From assembly GCF_015704865.1 (NCBI RefSeq), contig NZ_JADQTO010000004.1, positions 1 to 64,000 of the forward strand: DNA of 64,000 nt, in the 5' to 3' direction. The notes beneath the pieces were generated by a model that saw only the letters and a list, made by a program, of their open reading frames with translations, made no database searches and was not told the DNA's origin. Positions 52,540 through 62,528 of this stretch are shown here, piece by piece; the first letter of the stretch is position 1; every line of letters begins with the position of its first letter. This stretch comes from Actinoplanes aureus. Lineage in GTDB: Bacteria > Actinomycetota > Actinomycetes > Mycobacteriales > Micromonosporaceae. The position numbers and the translations under genes are program-made.

Positions 52540-54816
52540 TCAGCGCCCGCCGTAGCCGGCGGGGGGGGTGTTGACGCTGTTTCGGAAATCGTCCGCGGGC
52601 TGCCCGTCCCGGGTGAAGTCCCAGCCGCCGGCGGCCTCCCGCCCAGGCCGGCCGCCCATGGCGAACCCGCCGATCTCCTGTCCGCGCCGCCAGCCACGGA
52701 AGTAGCCGGTGGTGTGTGCGGCGATAGAAGCCGCGTCCCGGACGATCCGCAGCGGACGCTCCTCCCGCAGCGGCGAGCCCGGCACCAGGTTGGCCTGGGG
52801 CACGCGCTTGGGCAGGCCGGCGGAGGTCTCGGCGGCCACGGCCGGGGTGGCCGCCTTCTCCGCCGCGCGCCATCTACTGTCGTTCGGGTTGGTCCAGTCC
52901 AGCTTGTCCGGCTTGTTGGTCTCGTCGTGCCCGGTGAACCAGGCGGACCGGGCCGCGGCGAAGATCAGCAGGTCACCGTCGCTGCCGTCGGCCGGAACCG
53001 GCGGAGTGGTGCTGCGATCCAGTGCGGTCAGTTTCGGGCTGCTGGAGGTACGGCTGTCGCCGTCGATCAGGCGCAGCGGCGGCCGGCCGGTCGAGTCCAG
53101 CCCGGAACCGCTGTCCCGGCCGCCGAGCTGCGAATCCGACATGCGCAGCGACGGCGGCTCCTTCGGCATGTCCTGCCACGGCGGCTTCACCCGGCCCGAG
53201 GGCGGCGAGCTGACCGACGCCGCGGCCGGGGCCGGGGGCACGTCCTCGCTCCCGGCGTTCAGCAGCGGCCAGTTGGCCCGCGAGCCCGGCTCCGGGGTCT
53301 CCTGGGCGGGCCGCTGGCCGGGCATCGGCAGGCTGTAGTCGGTGGGCCCACCGGGCACGCCGTTGGCCGCGGCGGGCTGACGCGTGTTCGGCCGGGCCGG
53401 GATGACTGTGCGCTGGCGCTCGGCACGGGCCCGGTTGATCTCGGCGTTGGTCAGCGTGGGCCGGAACGGCTCGCCGGCATCGGCCGGGCTGCTCCGGCCG
53501 GCGGCCGGCTGCACCGACGAGGGCGCCCCCGGCGTACGCGTAGACGGCACCGGGCGGGAACCCGGGGTGATCGGGGTCATGCCGGGCGGAGGCGGCGGCA
53601 CCGAGACCGGACGGTTGCCCGGGTTGCCGGCCCGGCCAGGCAGGCCGTTCGCCGCGGCAGGTGCGACCGGCGGTGGTCCGATCGGAGCCGGTGCGACCGG
53701 CGGCGCGGTCATCGGCCGCGGGCTGGCCGGTCCGTTACCGGTGGTCGCCGGTTCCGGACGGCCACGCCGCCCGAAGCGCGACTCGGTGCTCGGCGCCGGC
53801 TGGAGCGGGGCCGGCTCGGAGGCCCGGCGAGCGGCGCGACGGCCGACGTTCGGGTTGCTGGTCTGGGGCATGGCCCGGGCGCTGAGCGTGCCCACCAGAG
53901 CGGAGCAGGCGGAATCGCACGAGCGGACGGCGCCGATCGCCTGACGTACCGCGTCGGCGGCGGCCGGAGCCAGGGACTTGTTGACCCCGCCCCGCCGGGG
54001 TGACTCGCTGATCGCCACGTGCAGCGCGGTGATGGCGGCGAACACCTGCTCCTCGCGGCCGGCGCCGGCCCGGGTCAGTTCGGCGGCGATCTCCCGGGCG
54101 GTCTGCTCCGGGTCGGCGCCGCGGCCGGTCAGCCGGCCGGGCTCGGGCACCGCGTCCAGGACGGCGAGTGCCAGGGGGTGTGCCGGATCCGGGTACGCCC
54201 GGAGGGCGGCGGGGTAGAGCTCACGCAGCACCTCGCGCAGGGCCACGGCCGCCGAGTTCCGCCCGTTCAGCATCGCGACGTGCGCGGCCAGAACCGGCTT
54301 GTAGCTGACCAGGTCGCGCGGGGTGGACAGGGTCACCGCCGCGATCGCACCGGCCTGCAGTGCCCGGGCCAGGCCCACCGCGCGGCGAGCGGCGGCGGGC
54401 GCCTGGATCTCCTCGGGGGAGTCGTCGTCGGTGAAACGTTCGGCGAAGTCGTCCGCGTCGTCGTCGTCGACCACGACAAGCGGCCGGCCGGCCGCGGTCA
54501 GCAGTGAGGTGACCACGTGGTCGTCGCTGTCGGCGGCGACCGCCGCGTCGCTGAAACCCGTCGTCCGCTCCACGAGCAGCGAACCGAGCTCGGCGTAACC
54601 GGCCGGGTCGTCGCTGATCTCATGGACGCCGAGCAGCCGGCCTGCGTCGTCCACCACGGCGATGGTCAGCGGTGCGGCCGAGGCCGTACGCACCGAATCA
54701 TCAGCCGACGCCAGACCGCAGTACACGCGCACGAGCGCCACGGCGTCGTCCTCCTCCCCGGGACTGCTGCTTCTCTGTGGCCAAGGACTGATGTTCCCTG
54801 GTAATCGGTCAGTCAC
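52540..54816 (-). CDS. IS110-transposase-derived protein with CvnA-like tail
   Basis: 758 residues. Residues about 28-250 follow the outline of the IS110 N-terminal domain: VRVYCG, VVDDAGRLLG, ISDDPAGYAEL, LLTAAGRPL, and PRDLV...LREVLRELYPAALRAYPD. The acids expected at the DEDD site are gone (GLAS for the GID block, SPEEIQAP for the SDxxDA block). A helical part (AADAVRQAIGAVRSCDSAC) also fits IS110, but the C-terminal serine domain is missing. Instead there is a long Pro-rich linker and a tail (LLIFAAARSAWFT, AGLPKRVPQANLVPG, YFRGWRRGQ) like that of CvnA. GTG start overlaps the upstream stop by 8 bases. Probably a domesticated, non-transposing protein; role unknown. Confidence 0.8.
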   Translation of the reverse strand: MTDRLPGNISPWPQRSSSPGEEDDAVALVRVYCGLASADDSVRTASAAPLTIAVVDDAGRLLGVHEISDDPAGYAELGSLLVERTTGFSDAAVAADSDDHVVTSLLTAAGRPLVVVDDDDADDFAERFTDDDSPEEIQAPAAARRAVGLARALQAGAIAAVTLSTPRDLVSYKPVLAAHVAMLNGRNSAAVALREVLRELYPAALRAYPDPAHPLALAVLDAVPEPGRLTGRGADPEQTAREIAAELTRAGAGREEQVFAAITALHVAISESPRRGGVNKSLAPAAADAVRQAIGAVRSCDSACSALVGTLSARAMPQTSNPNVGRRAARRASEPAPLQPAPSTESRFGRRGRPEPATTGNGPASPRPMTAPPVAPAPIGPPPVAPAAANGLPGRAGNPGNRPVSVPPPPPGMTPITPGSRPVPSTRTPGAPSSVQPAAGRSSPADAGEPFRPTLTNAEINRARAERQRTVIPARPNTRQPAAANGVPGGPTDYSLPMPGQRPAQETPEPGSRANWPLLNAGSEDVPPAPAAASVSSPPSGRVKPPWQDMPKEPPSLRMSDSQLGGRDSGSGLDSTGRPPLRLIDGDSRTSSSPKLTALDRSTTPPVPADGSDGDLLIFAAARSAWFTGHDETNKPDKLDWTNPNDSRWRAAEKAATPAVAAETSAGLPKRVPQANLVPGSPLREERPLRIVRDAASIAAHTTGYFRGWRRGQEIGGFAMGGRPGREAAGGWDFTRDGQPADDFRNSVNTPPAGYGGR

Positions 54817-55690
54817 GCCAGTCCACAGCGGCAGAGATCTTGCCGATGACGGAGCGCCAGCCCAAACTCGCCTGTTGTGCCCCGATTTTCTTCAATCGGC
54901 GACGACCGAAGAAACCGCCCATACCACCACTTTCCGCGGCGCGGAGGGACTCGTCCAGGTCGTCAAGGGGTGAGCCCGGCGACAGTGCCAGGATCACCGG
55001 CTTGAGGCGGAGTGCGTATCCCAGGTCCCGGGCCACTTCACCGGCGGCGATGAGCAGCGGCAGATCCCACGTGTCATGTCCGCCACGCAGGTTCTCCACC
55101 ACGAGGTCCAGCTCGTAGCGGTCGTCCGGCAGCGGGTCGATGTCGCTCGACTGTACTCGCTCGACGAGGGTGCCCCAGCTGTCCAATTGTGCGAGATCGT
55201 GCGGAGCACCCGAACGAAGGAAGGAGACAAGCGATTCGGCGCTCTTGAAGGCGAGCAGGCGGCCCTTGTGGCTGAGGAACATGGGTACGTCCTCGTCGGC
55301 CGCCTGGGCCGCGGCCTCCTCCGGTTCGTCCTCGAAGTCGGCCGGATCGGGCTCACCATCAGCCTTTGCGGCGCTCTTCTCGTCCGCGTCGCCCTCGGCG
55401 ATCAGCGCCTGGAACTCCTCGTCGACGATGACTTCCTCGTCGTCGTCGGCCGTGTCGAGCGGGCGCTTGCGGTTCTCGAACGGGTCGTCCTCGTCGACCT
55501 CGATCTCGGTCGGCGTCAGCTCGGACGCCTTCCGGTGCGCCCGCAGCGTCAGCCCCACTCCGCCAGGAAGGGCGATCTCAACCGGCTGGATGCGGACGCT
55601 CTCCCAAAGCTCACGCCCGGAACCGCCCTCGGTCGAGGACTTCTCGGCCACCGGCGCGGAGGCCTCGGGCTCGTCGGACTGGCTGGTCAC
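54809..55690 (-). CDS. Acidic conserved actinobacterial protein
   Basis: About 293 residues. A Ser/Glu-rich start, then a very acidic stretch (DEDDPFENRKRPLD...DDDEEVIVDEEF, to about residue 135) and a conserved C-terminal domain: FLSHKGRLLAFKSAESLVSFL, LDSWGTLVERV, YELDLVVENLRGG, LRLKPVILALSPGSPLDDLDE, GWRSVIGKISAAVDWRD. I do not recognise a function. The GTG at 55690 has GGAGG 7 bases upstream; longer frames lack this. It is translationally coupled to the IS110-derived gene, so the two products likely act together. Confidence 0.8.
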   Translation of the reverse strand: MTSQSDEPEASAPVAEKSSTEGGSGRELWESVRIQPVEIALPGGVGLTLRAHRKASELTPTEIEVDEDDPFENRKRPLDTADDDEEVIVDEEFQALIAEGDADEKSAAKADGEPDPADFEDEPEEAAAQAADEDVPMFLSHKGRLLAFKSAESLVSFLRSGAPHDLAQLDSWGTLVERVQSSDIDPLPDDRYELDLVVENLRGGHDTWDLPLLIAAGEVARDLGYALRLKPVILALSPGSPLDDLDESLRAAESGGMGGFFGRRRLKKIGAQQASLGWRSVIGKISAAVDWRD

Positions 55691-55826
55691 GGTAGACCTC
55701 CGGGTGATCTGGGGGTGGCGGGACGGGTGACTCTGGGCACACACCCTAGTCGGCAACGCTGTGTGACAGAGGCCCCGTCCCTTTGGTCAGAGCCACCCGC
55801 GGCGGAAAACCAAGAGTAAAACCGTT

Positions 55827-56655
55827 TTAGTGGCCCTTCGGGTGCCACACGGTCTTGGTCTCCAGGAAAGCGGTCATCGGACGCAGCCCCGGGTCGGCGG
55901 TGAAGTCGGTGCCGCCGAGCCCTGGCCGGAGCACCCGCTTCAACGTCCCGGCGGCGGCCCGCTCCAGCTCAGCGGCCAGTTCGGCGTGCTCGACGCCGGT
56001 CAGGTCCAGGCCGTTCACGTCGGCGTGCGAGGCGAGCCAGGGTGCGGTCTCCGCGTACCGGCCGGTGAGGATGTTGACCACGCCGCCGGGTACGTCGGAG
56101 GTGGCCAGCACCTCGGCCAGGGTGACCGCGACCTGCGGGTCCGCGGCCAGGACGACCACCGTGTTGCCGGTGACCACCGCCGGGGCGACCACGCTGACCA
56201 GGCCGAGCAGCGAGGGCGGGGCGACGATCGCGACCACGCCGGTGGGCTCCGGCGCCGAGATGTTAAAGAACGGCCCGGCCACCGGGTTGGCACCGCCGGC
56301 CACCTGGGCGATCTTGTCGGACCAGCCCGCGTACCAGACCAGGCGGTCGATCGTCGCGTCCACCTCGGCGGCGGGGACACCGAGCGTGGTGAACTCGGCG
56401 CGCCGGCCCTCCACCATCTCGGCGACCCGGTAGAGCACCTGTCCCCGGTTGTACGCCGTCGCGCCGGCCCACTTCGGCTGGGCGGCACGGGCGGCCAGCA
56501 CCGCGTCCCGGGCGTCCTTGCGGGAGGCGAGGGCCACGTTGTCGCCGTTCACCACGTACGTCCGTCCTGACTCGCTGCGAGGGAAGGCGCCGCCGATGTA
56601 GAGCTTGTAGGTCTTGCGTACGGAAAGCCGCGTGGGCTCCGCCGCCTTGGCTGTC

Positions 56656-56663
<8 letters not shown>
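55827..56663 (-). CDS. Truncated aldehyde dehydrogenase-like protein (no catalytic domain)
   Basis: 278 residues, against about 480 for the family. It keeps the N-terminal and NAD-binding parts (KLYIGGAFPRSESGRTYVV, WYAGWSDKIAQV, APEPTGVVAIVAPP, VTGNTVVVLAA, DVPGGVVNILTG) but the catalytic Cys domain is missing and the end is LETKTVWHPKGH. It is intact in frame, so it looks like a functional short form, perhaps a partner of the full enzyme encoded just upstream. TTG start with GGAGG about seven bases before it, overlapping the upstream stop by 8 bases. Confidence 0.85.
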
Positions 56664-58089
<1,426 letters not shown>

Positions 58090-59019
58090 TCAGTCCAGGG
58101 TGAAGTAGTCAGGGCCGGCGTAGTGGCCGGTGGTGAGCTTGGTGCGCTGCATGAGCAGGTCGTTGAGCAGTGAGGAGGCGCCGAACCGGAACCAGTCCGG
58201 GTGCAGCCAGTCGTCGCCGACCGTCTCGTTGATCATCACCAGGTACTTGATCGCGTCCTTGGTGGTCTTGATGCCGCCGGCCGGCTTCACGCCGACCTGC
58301 CGACCGTGCCGGTCCCGGAAGTCGCGGACCGCCTCCAGCATGACCAGGGTGACCGGCAGGGTGGCGTTCACCGCGACCTTGCCGGTGGAGGTCTTGATGA
58401 AGTCGGCCCCGGCCAGCATCGCCAGCCAGGACGCCCGGCGCACGTTGTCGTACGTCGCGAGCTCGCCGGTCTCCAGGATCACCTTGAGGTGGGCCGCACC
58501 GGCCGCCTCCTTGACCGCGACGATCTCCTCGAAGACCCGGCGGTAGTCACCGGCCAGGAACGCGCCCCGGCTGATCACCATGTCGATCTCGTCGGCGCCG
58601 GCGGCGACCGCCTCCCGGGTGTCCGCGAGTCGCACCTCGAGCGGCGCCTGCCCGGAGGGAAACGCGGTCGCGACGCTGGCCAGGTGCACTCCCGAGCCGG
58701 CCAGCGCGGCCGCGGCGACCGGGGCCATGGCCGGGTAGACGCAGATCGCGGCGACCGGCGGGCAGCTCGGGTCGGCCGGGTCGGGCCGGATCCCCTTGGC
58801 GCAGAGCGCGCGCACCTTGCCCGGCGTGTCGGCGCCCTCCAGGGTGGTCAGGTCGACCATCCGGATGGCCAGGTCGATCGCGCTCGCCTTGCTCGTCGTT
58901 TTCACCGATCGGGTGGCGAGGGCGGCCGCACGGGCCTCGACGCCAACCTTGTCGACACCGGGCAGCCCATGCAGGAAGGAGCGGAGATCTGACAGCCCGG
59001 TGGCCGCTGTCACAGTCAT
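58090..59019 (-). CDS. deoC: Deoxyribose-phosphate aldolase
   Basis: 309 residues. FIKTSTGK contains the Schiff-base Lys, DEIDMVISRG the proton-relay Asp and VGVKPAGGIKT the second Lys. It cleaves deoxyribose-5-phosphate to glyceraldehyde-3-phosphate and acetaldehyde, finishing the breakdown begun by DeoA (a phosphopentomutase is needed between them and is not in the window). The ATG has TAGAAT 7 bases upstream. Divergent from upp within 60 bases. Confidence 0.95.
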   Translation of the reverse strand: MTVTAATGLSDLRSFLHGLPGVDKVGVEARAAALATRSVKTTSKASAIDLAIRMVDLTTLEGADTPGKVRALCAKGIRPDPADPSCPPVAAICVYPAMAPVAAAALAGSGVHLASVATAFPSGQAPLEVRLADTREAVAAGADEIDMVISRGAFLAGDYRRVFEEIVAVKEAAGAAHLKVILETGELATYDNVRRASWLAMLAGADFIKTSTGKVAVNATLPVTLVMLEAVRDFRDRHGRQVGVKPAGGIKTTKDAIKYLVMINETVGDDWLHPDWFRFGASSLLNDLLMQRTKLTTGHYAGPDYFTLD

Positions 59020-59026
59020 GAAAGCG

Positions 59027-59032
59027 ATTCTA
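59027..59032 (-). promoter_or_regulatory. -10 box TAGAAT of deoC
   Basis: Seven bases from the ATG; close to consensus. Back-to-back with the upp promoter. Confidence 0.55.
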
Positions 59033-59066
59033 CGCAGCCCGCCGACAGTTGATCTTGATGGAGCGG

Positions 59067-59072
59067 TAGGTT
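59067..59072 (+). promoter_or_regulatory. -10 box TAGGTT of upp
   Basis: Six bases from the GTG of upp; leaderless start predicted. Confidence 0.5.
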
Positions 59073-59078
59073 GACCTC

Positions 59079-59711
59079 GTGGACGTCCTGGTTGTAGATC
59101 ACCCGCTGGCCCAGACCCGCCTCACCGCGATGCGCCGGGCGGACACCGACTCCGGCGTCTTCCGCGCCTCCCTGCACGAGCTCACCACCATGGTGGTCTA
59201 CGAGGCGGCCCGTCTCTTCGCCGTCGAGAAGTACCCCATCGAGACCCCGGTGGCGCCCACCGAGGGCACCCGGCTGGCCAACCCGCCGCTGATCGTGCCG
59301 GTGCTCCGGGCCGGTCTCGGCATGGCCGACGCGGCGCTGGGACTGCTGCCCGAGTCCTCCATGGGCTTCGTCGGGCTGGCCCGGGACGAGAAGACGTACG
59401 AGCCGCGGGCCTACATGGAGTCGCTTCCCGGCGATCTCTCCAACCAGCCGGTCCTCGTCCTCGACCCGATGCTCGCCACCGGCGGATCGCTGCTGCACTG
59501 CTGCAAGCTGCTCGCCGACCGGGGCTGCACCGACATCATCATCTGCTGCGTGCTGGCCGCGCCGGAGGGCATCGAGCGGCTCTCCGCCTCCGACCTGCCG
59601 CTGCGCCTGGTCACCGCCTCGATCGACCAGGGGCTCAACGACAAGGCGTACATCGTGCCCGGCCTGGGTGACGCCGGCGACCGGCAGTTCGGCGGCATGC
59701 GCCGCTTCTAG
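59079..59711 (+). CDS. upp: Uracil phosphoribosyltransferase
   Basis: 210 residues, normal length. [10 protein letters not shown] and the PRPP loop DPMLATGGS are intact, with the uracil-binding [12 protein letters not shown](Q)FG at the end. It makes UMP from uracil and PRPP, so it uses both the uracil released by nucleoside phosphorolysis and the product of Prs. The start is almost certainly the GTG at 59079. Convergent with the NUDIX gene, 5 bases between stops. Confidence 0.96.
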   Translation: MDVLVVDHPLAQTRLTAMRRADTDSGVFRASLHELTTMVVYEAARLFAVEKYPIETPVAPTEGTRLANPPLIVPVLRAGLGMADAALGLLPESSMGFVGLARDEKTYEPRAYMESLPGDLSNQPVLVLDPMLATGGSLLHCCKLLADRGCTDIIICCVLAAPEGIERLSASDLPLRLVTASIDQGLNDKAYIVPGLGDAGDRQFGGMRRF

Positions 59712-59716
59712 GCGGC

Positions 59717-60199
59717 TCAGACGTAGGACCAGCCGGTGGCCCGGCCGCCGGCGAACGGCATGACGCCGTGGAACGGCCGGGGTTCCGCGGCGAAGACGAG
59801 CGGGAGGAAGTTCCGGTCCGACTCCCACATCGGGAGCCGGCCGGCCAACAGGTCGGCCTTCTCCACCCAATGCAGCGACCCTTCCGGATTTCCGGCCAGC
59901 GGGGTGCCCGACCAGTCCGGAATCCGGAACAGAAAGCCGAACCAGTTCTCCCCGTTTCGGCCGAACCCGGGCCAGGAGATCGTGCCGGCCAGGTCGAGCC
60001 GGTGGCACTCCAGTCCGGCCTCCTCGGCGACCTCCCGGCGCATGCCGGTGACCACGTCCTCGTCCGGCTGCAACTTGCCGCCGAGTCCGTTGTAGTAGCC
60101 GTAATGGAGATCGTCGGGCCGGGTGTCCCGCCGGATCATCAGAACCCGGCTTTGGTCCGGGGAGAGGACATAACCGAGGGTAGCGAGGATGGCCTGCAC
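59717..60199 (-). CDS. NUDIX hydrolase, MutT-like
   Basis: 160 residues. The NUDIX box matches the GX5EX7REUXEEXGU pattern (GKLQPDE...REVAEEAGL), preceded by LMIRRDTRPDD and NGLGGK. Likely hydrolyses an oxidised or unwanted nucleoside triphosphate (8-oxo-dGTP type). GTG start with TAGGGT 8 bases upstream. Confidence 0.9.
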   Translation of the reverse strand: MQAILATLGYVLSPDQSRVLMIRRDTRPDDLHYGYYNGLGGKLQPDEDVVTGMRREVAEEAGLECHRLDLAGTISWPGFGRNGENWFGFLFRIPDWSGTPLAGNPEGSLHWVEKADLLAGRLPMWESDRNFLPLVFAAEPRPFHGVMPFAGGRATGWSYV

Positions 60200-60207
60200 G
60201 AGAGTTC

Positions 60208-60213
60208 ACCCTA
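60208..60213 (-). promoter_or_regulatory. -10 box TAGGGT of the NUDIX gene
   Basis: Eight bases before the GTG at 60199. Confidence 0.4.
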
Positions 60214-60329
60214 GGGCCGGTGCAGAATAGGGTGGCCGCACACGGTGGGCGATCAACCTGGCGAAAATGCTGTACCATCGCGTCCGCCGCCGTCGATGCG
60301 CGGCCACCGCCATGCTGCGGCGTTTCAGC

Positions 60330-60366
60330 GTGCGTTGTTGCAGGGAGTCACCATCTCCCTACGCAC
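60330..60366 (+). promoter_or_regulatory. Two-tier leader hairpin before the sugar cluster
   Basis: Outer arms GTGCGT (60330-60335)/ACGCAC (60361-60366) and inner arms AGGGAG (60342-60347)/CTCCCT (60355-60360) with a 7-base loop, followed by TTTAAACTTTCTC. It lies about 30 bases before the ATG of the aminotransferase. Could be an attenuator or the terminator of an unseen short transcript. Confidence 0.5.
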
Positions 60367-60398
60367 TTTAAACTTTCTCTCGTTCAGGAGGAACGCCC

Positions 60399-61505
60399 AT
60401 GACGGGCTCCCAGCCTGCCATCCCACCCGCTCGCCCCGTGATCGGTGAAGACGAGATCGAGGCAGCGGTCCGTGTGCTGCGTAGCGGCATGGTGGTTCAG
60501 GGCCCGGAGGTCGCGGCCTTCGAACGCGAGTTCAGCGAGCTGGTCGAGGGCCGGCACTGCGTCGCGGTGAACTCCGGCACCTCCGCGCTCCAGCTCTCGC
60601 TGCTCGCGCTGGACTTCAAGCCGGGCGACGAGGTGATCGTCCCGTCGTTCTCGTTCGCCGCGACCGCCAACGCGGTCCGGCTGGCCGGCGGTGTCCCGGT
60701 CTTCGCGGACATCGAGGCGGACACGTTCAACCTCGATCCCGACGCGGTCGCCGCGGCGATCACGCCGCGCACCGTCGCGATCATGCCGGTGCACCTGTAC
60801 GGCCACCCGGCCGCGATGGACCGCCTCATGCCGCTGGCCGAGGCGCACGGTCTCACCGTGGTGGAGGACGCCGCTCAGGCGCACGCCGCCGCGCTGAACG
60901 GCACGCCGGTCGGCGCCTTCGGCATCGCCGGCTGCTTCAGCTTCTACCCCACGAAGAACATGCACTCCCTCGAGGGCGGCATGATCACCACCGGGGACGC
61001 CGAGTTCGCGCGCAAGCTGCGCCTGCTGCGTAACCAGGGCATGGAGAAGCAGTACCAGAACGAGATCGTCGGCGCGAACATGCGGATGACCGACGTCGCC
61101 GCCGCGATCGGCCGGGTGCAGCTCGGCAAGCTCGGCGGCTGGACCGAGCGTCGCCGCGCCAACGCCGCGTACCTGGACGAGCGGCTCACCGGTGTGGCCG
61201 TCCCGCCGGTCGCGCCGGGCGCCAAGCACGTCTACCACCAGTACACGATCCGGGTCTCCGGCGACCGGGAGGCGTTCCGGGCCGCGCTCAGCGAGCGGGG
61301 CGTCGGCAGCGGCTCCTACTACCCGACGCCGATCCACCGGCTGAAGCCCTACCTGAACGAGGACGGCACGCCCGGCCCCTGGAAGCTGCCGGAGACCGAA
61401 CGCGCCACGGGCGAGGTTCTGTCGCTGCCGATCTACCCCACCCTGACCACCGAAGACCTCGACCGCATCGTCGAGGCCGTCAACGCCGCGGCGGTGGCCG
61501 CGTGA
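60399..61505 (+). CDS. DegT/DnrJ/EryC1-family sugar aminotransferase
   Basis: 368 residues. PLP enzyme: NSGTSALQLSL, VVEDAAQAHAA (Asp binding the pyridine ring) and FSFYPTKNM with the Schiff-base Lys, then the QMEKQYQ-like (GMEKQYQNEIVG) and NMRMTDVAAAIG regions. Such enzymes transaminate keto-sugar nucleotides for polysaccharides or glycosylated products. Strong AGGAGG ribosome site. GTGA overlap with the oxidoreductase, so the two probably act in sequence on one sugar. Confidence 0.93.
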   Translation: MTGSQPAIPPARPVIGEDEIEAAVRVLRSGMVVQGPEVAAFEREFSELVEGRHCVAVNSGTSALQLSLLALDFKPGDEVIVPSFSFAATANAVRLAGGVPVFADIEADTFNLDPDAVAAAITPRTVAIMPVHLYGHPAAMDRLMPLAEAHGLTVVEDAAQAHAAALNGTPVGAFGIAGCFSFYPTKNMHSLEGGMITTGDAEFARKLRLLRNQGMEKQYQNEIVGANMRMTDVAAAIGRVQLGKLGGWTERRRANAAYLDERLTGVAVPPVAPGAKHVYHQYTIRVSGDREAFRAALSERGVGSGSYYPTPIHRLKPYLNEDGTPGPWKLPETERATGEVLSLPIYPTLTTEDLDRIVEAVNAAAVAA

Positions 61506-62494
61506 CCGCCGTGCTGCGCGCTGGACTGATCGGCCTGGGCGCGATGGGCCGCAACCACGCCCGTGTCCTCGGCGTGCTCGACGGTGTCGAGCTGGTCGGC
61601 GTGATGGACCCGGCGCCGGGTGTCACCGGGCCGTTCGGTGTGCCGGTGGTGCCGGACGTCGAGCAGCTGCTCGCGCTCAACCTCGACTACGCCGTGGTGG
61701 CCTGCCCGACCGGCCTGCACGAGGAGATCGGCCTGCGTCTGGCCGAGGCCGGCGTGCACACGCTGATCGAGAAGCCGCTCGCGCCCTCGATCGATGCCGC
61801 GAAGCGGCTCGTCGAGGCTTTCGAGCGCCGCAACCTGGTCGGCGCGGTCGGCCACATCGAGCGGTACAACCCGGCGCTGCAGAGCCTGCGGACCCGCCTG
61901 GAGGCAGGCGAGCTCGGTGACATCTACCAGATCGTCACCCGGCGCCAGGGCCCGTTCCCGGGCCGGATCGCCGACGTCGGCGTGGTGATGGACCTGGCCA
62001 CCCACGACATCGACCTGACCGCCTGGGTCACCGGCCGCGAGTACACCAACATCGCGGCGCGTACGGTCTCGCGCAGCGGTCGCCCGCACGAGGACATGGT
62101 CTCCGCGGTCGCCACCCTCGAGGACGACGTGATGGCCAACCACCTGGTGAACTGGCTGAGCCCGTTCAAGGAGCGGTCCACGGTCATCACCGGCGCGCGG
62201 GGCAGCTTCGTCGCGGACACCCTCACCGCCGACCTGACCTTCTACGCCAACGGCGCGACCAGCACCGAGTGGGAGGCGCTGCGCGCGTTCCGCGGTGTGG
62301 CCGAGGGCGACATGATCCGGTACGCGATCCCGAAGCGGGAGCCGCTGCTGGTCGAGCACGAGCGCTTCCGTGACGCGGTCGAGGGCAAGGAGAGCGACAT
62401 CGTCACTCTCAAGCAGGGGTTGCGTACGGTTGGTGTCGCCGACGCCGTTCTGCGGTCCGCTCAGGACGGTATGACGGTCGAGATTCCACGGTGA
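61502..62494 (+). CDS. Gfo/Idh/MocA-family oxidoreductase
   Basis: 330 residues. NAD site GLIGLGAMGRNHARVL, then IEKPLAPS (catalytic EKP) and HIERYNPA, with DLATHDIDL later. With the adjacent aminotransferase it resembles WlbA-WlbE-type pairs, which make a 3-amino sugar from UDP-GlcNAcA, so a 3-keto sugar nucleotide is a reasonable guess for its product. Coupled to the gene before it by four bases. Confidence 0.9.
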   Translation: MTAVLRAGLIGLGAMGRNHARVLGVLDGVELVGVMDPAPGVTGPFGVPVVPDVEQLLALNLDYAVVACPTGLHEEIGLRLAEAGVHTLIEKPLAPSIDAAKRLVEAFERRNLVGAVGHIERYNPALQSLRTRLEAGELGDIYQIVTRRQGPFPGRIADVGVVMDLATHDIDLTAWVTGREYTNIAARTVSRSGRPHEDMVSAVATLEDDVMANHLVNWLSPFKERSTVITGARGSFVADTLTADLTFYANGATSTEWEALRAFRGVAEGDMIRYAIPKREPLLVEHERFRDAVEGKESDIVTLKQGLRTVGVADAVLRSAQDGMTVEIPR

Positions 62495-62528
62495 CGAGGT
62501 CGCCGCGCCGCGCAGGAAGGTTTGAACG

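Noticed and set aside
52540..54816. Active IS110 transposon
   Set aside because: Catalytic acids and the second transposase domain are missing, the gene is coupled to a non-transposon gene, and no insertion ends are seen.
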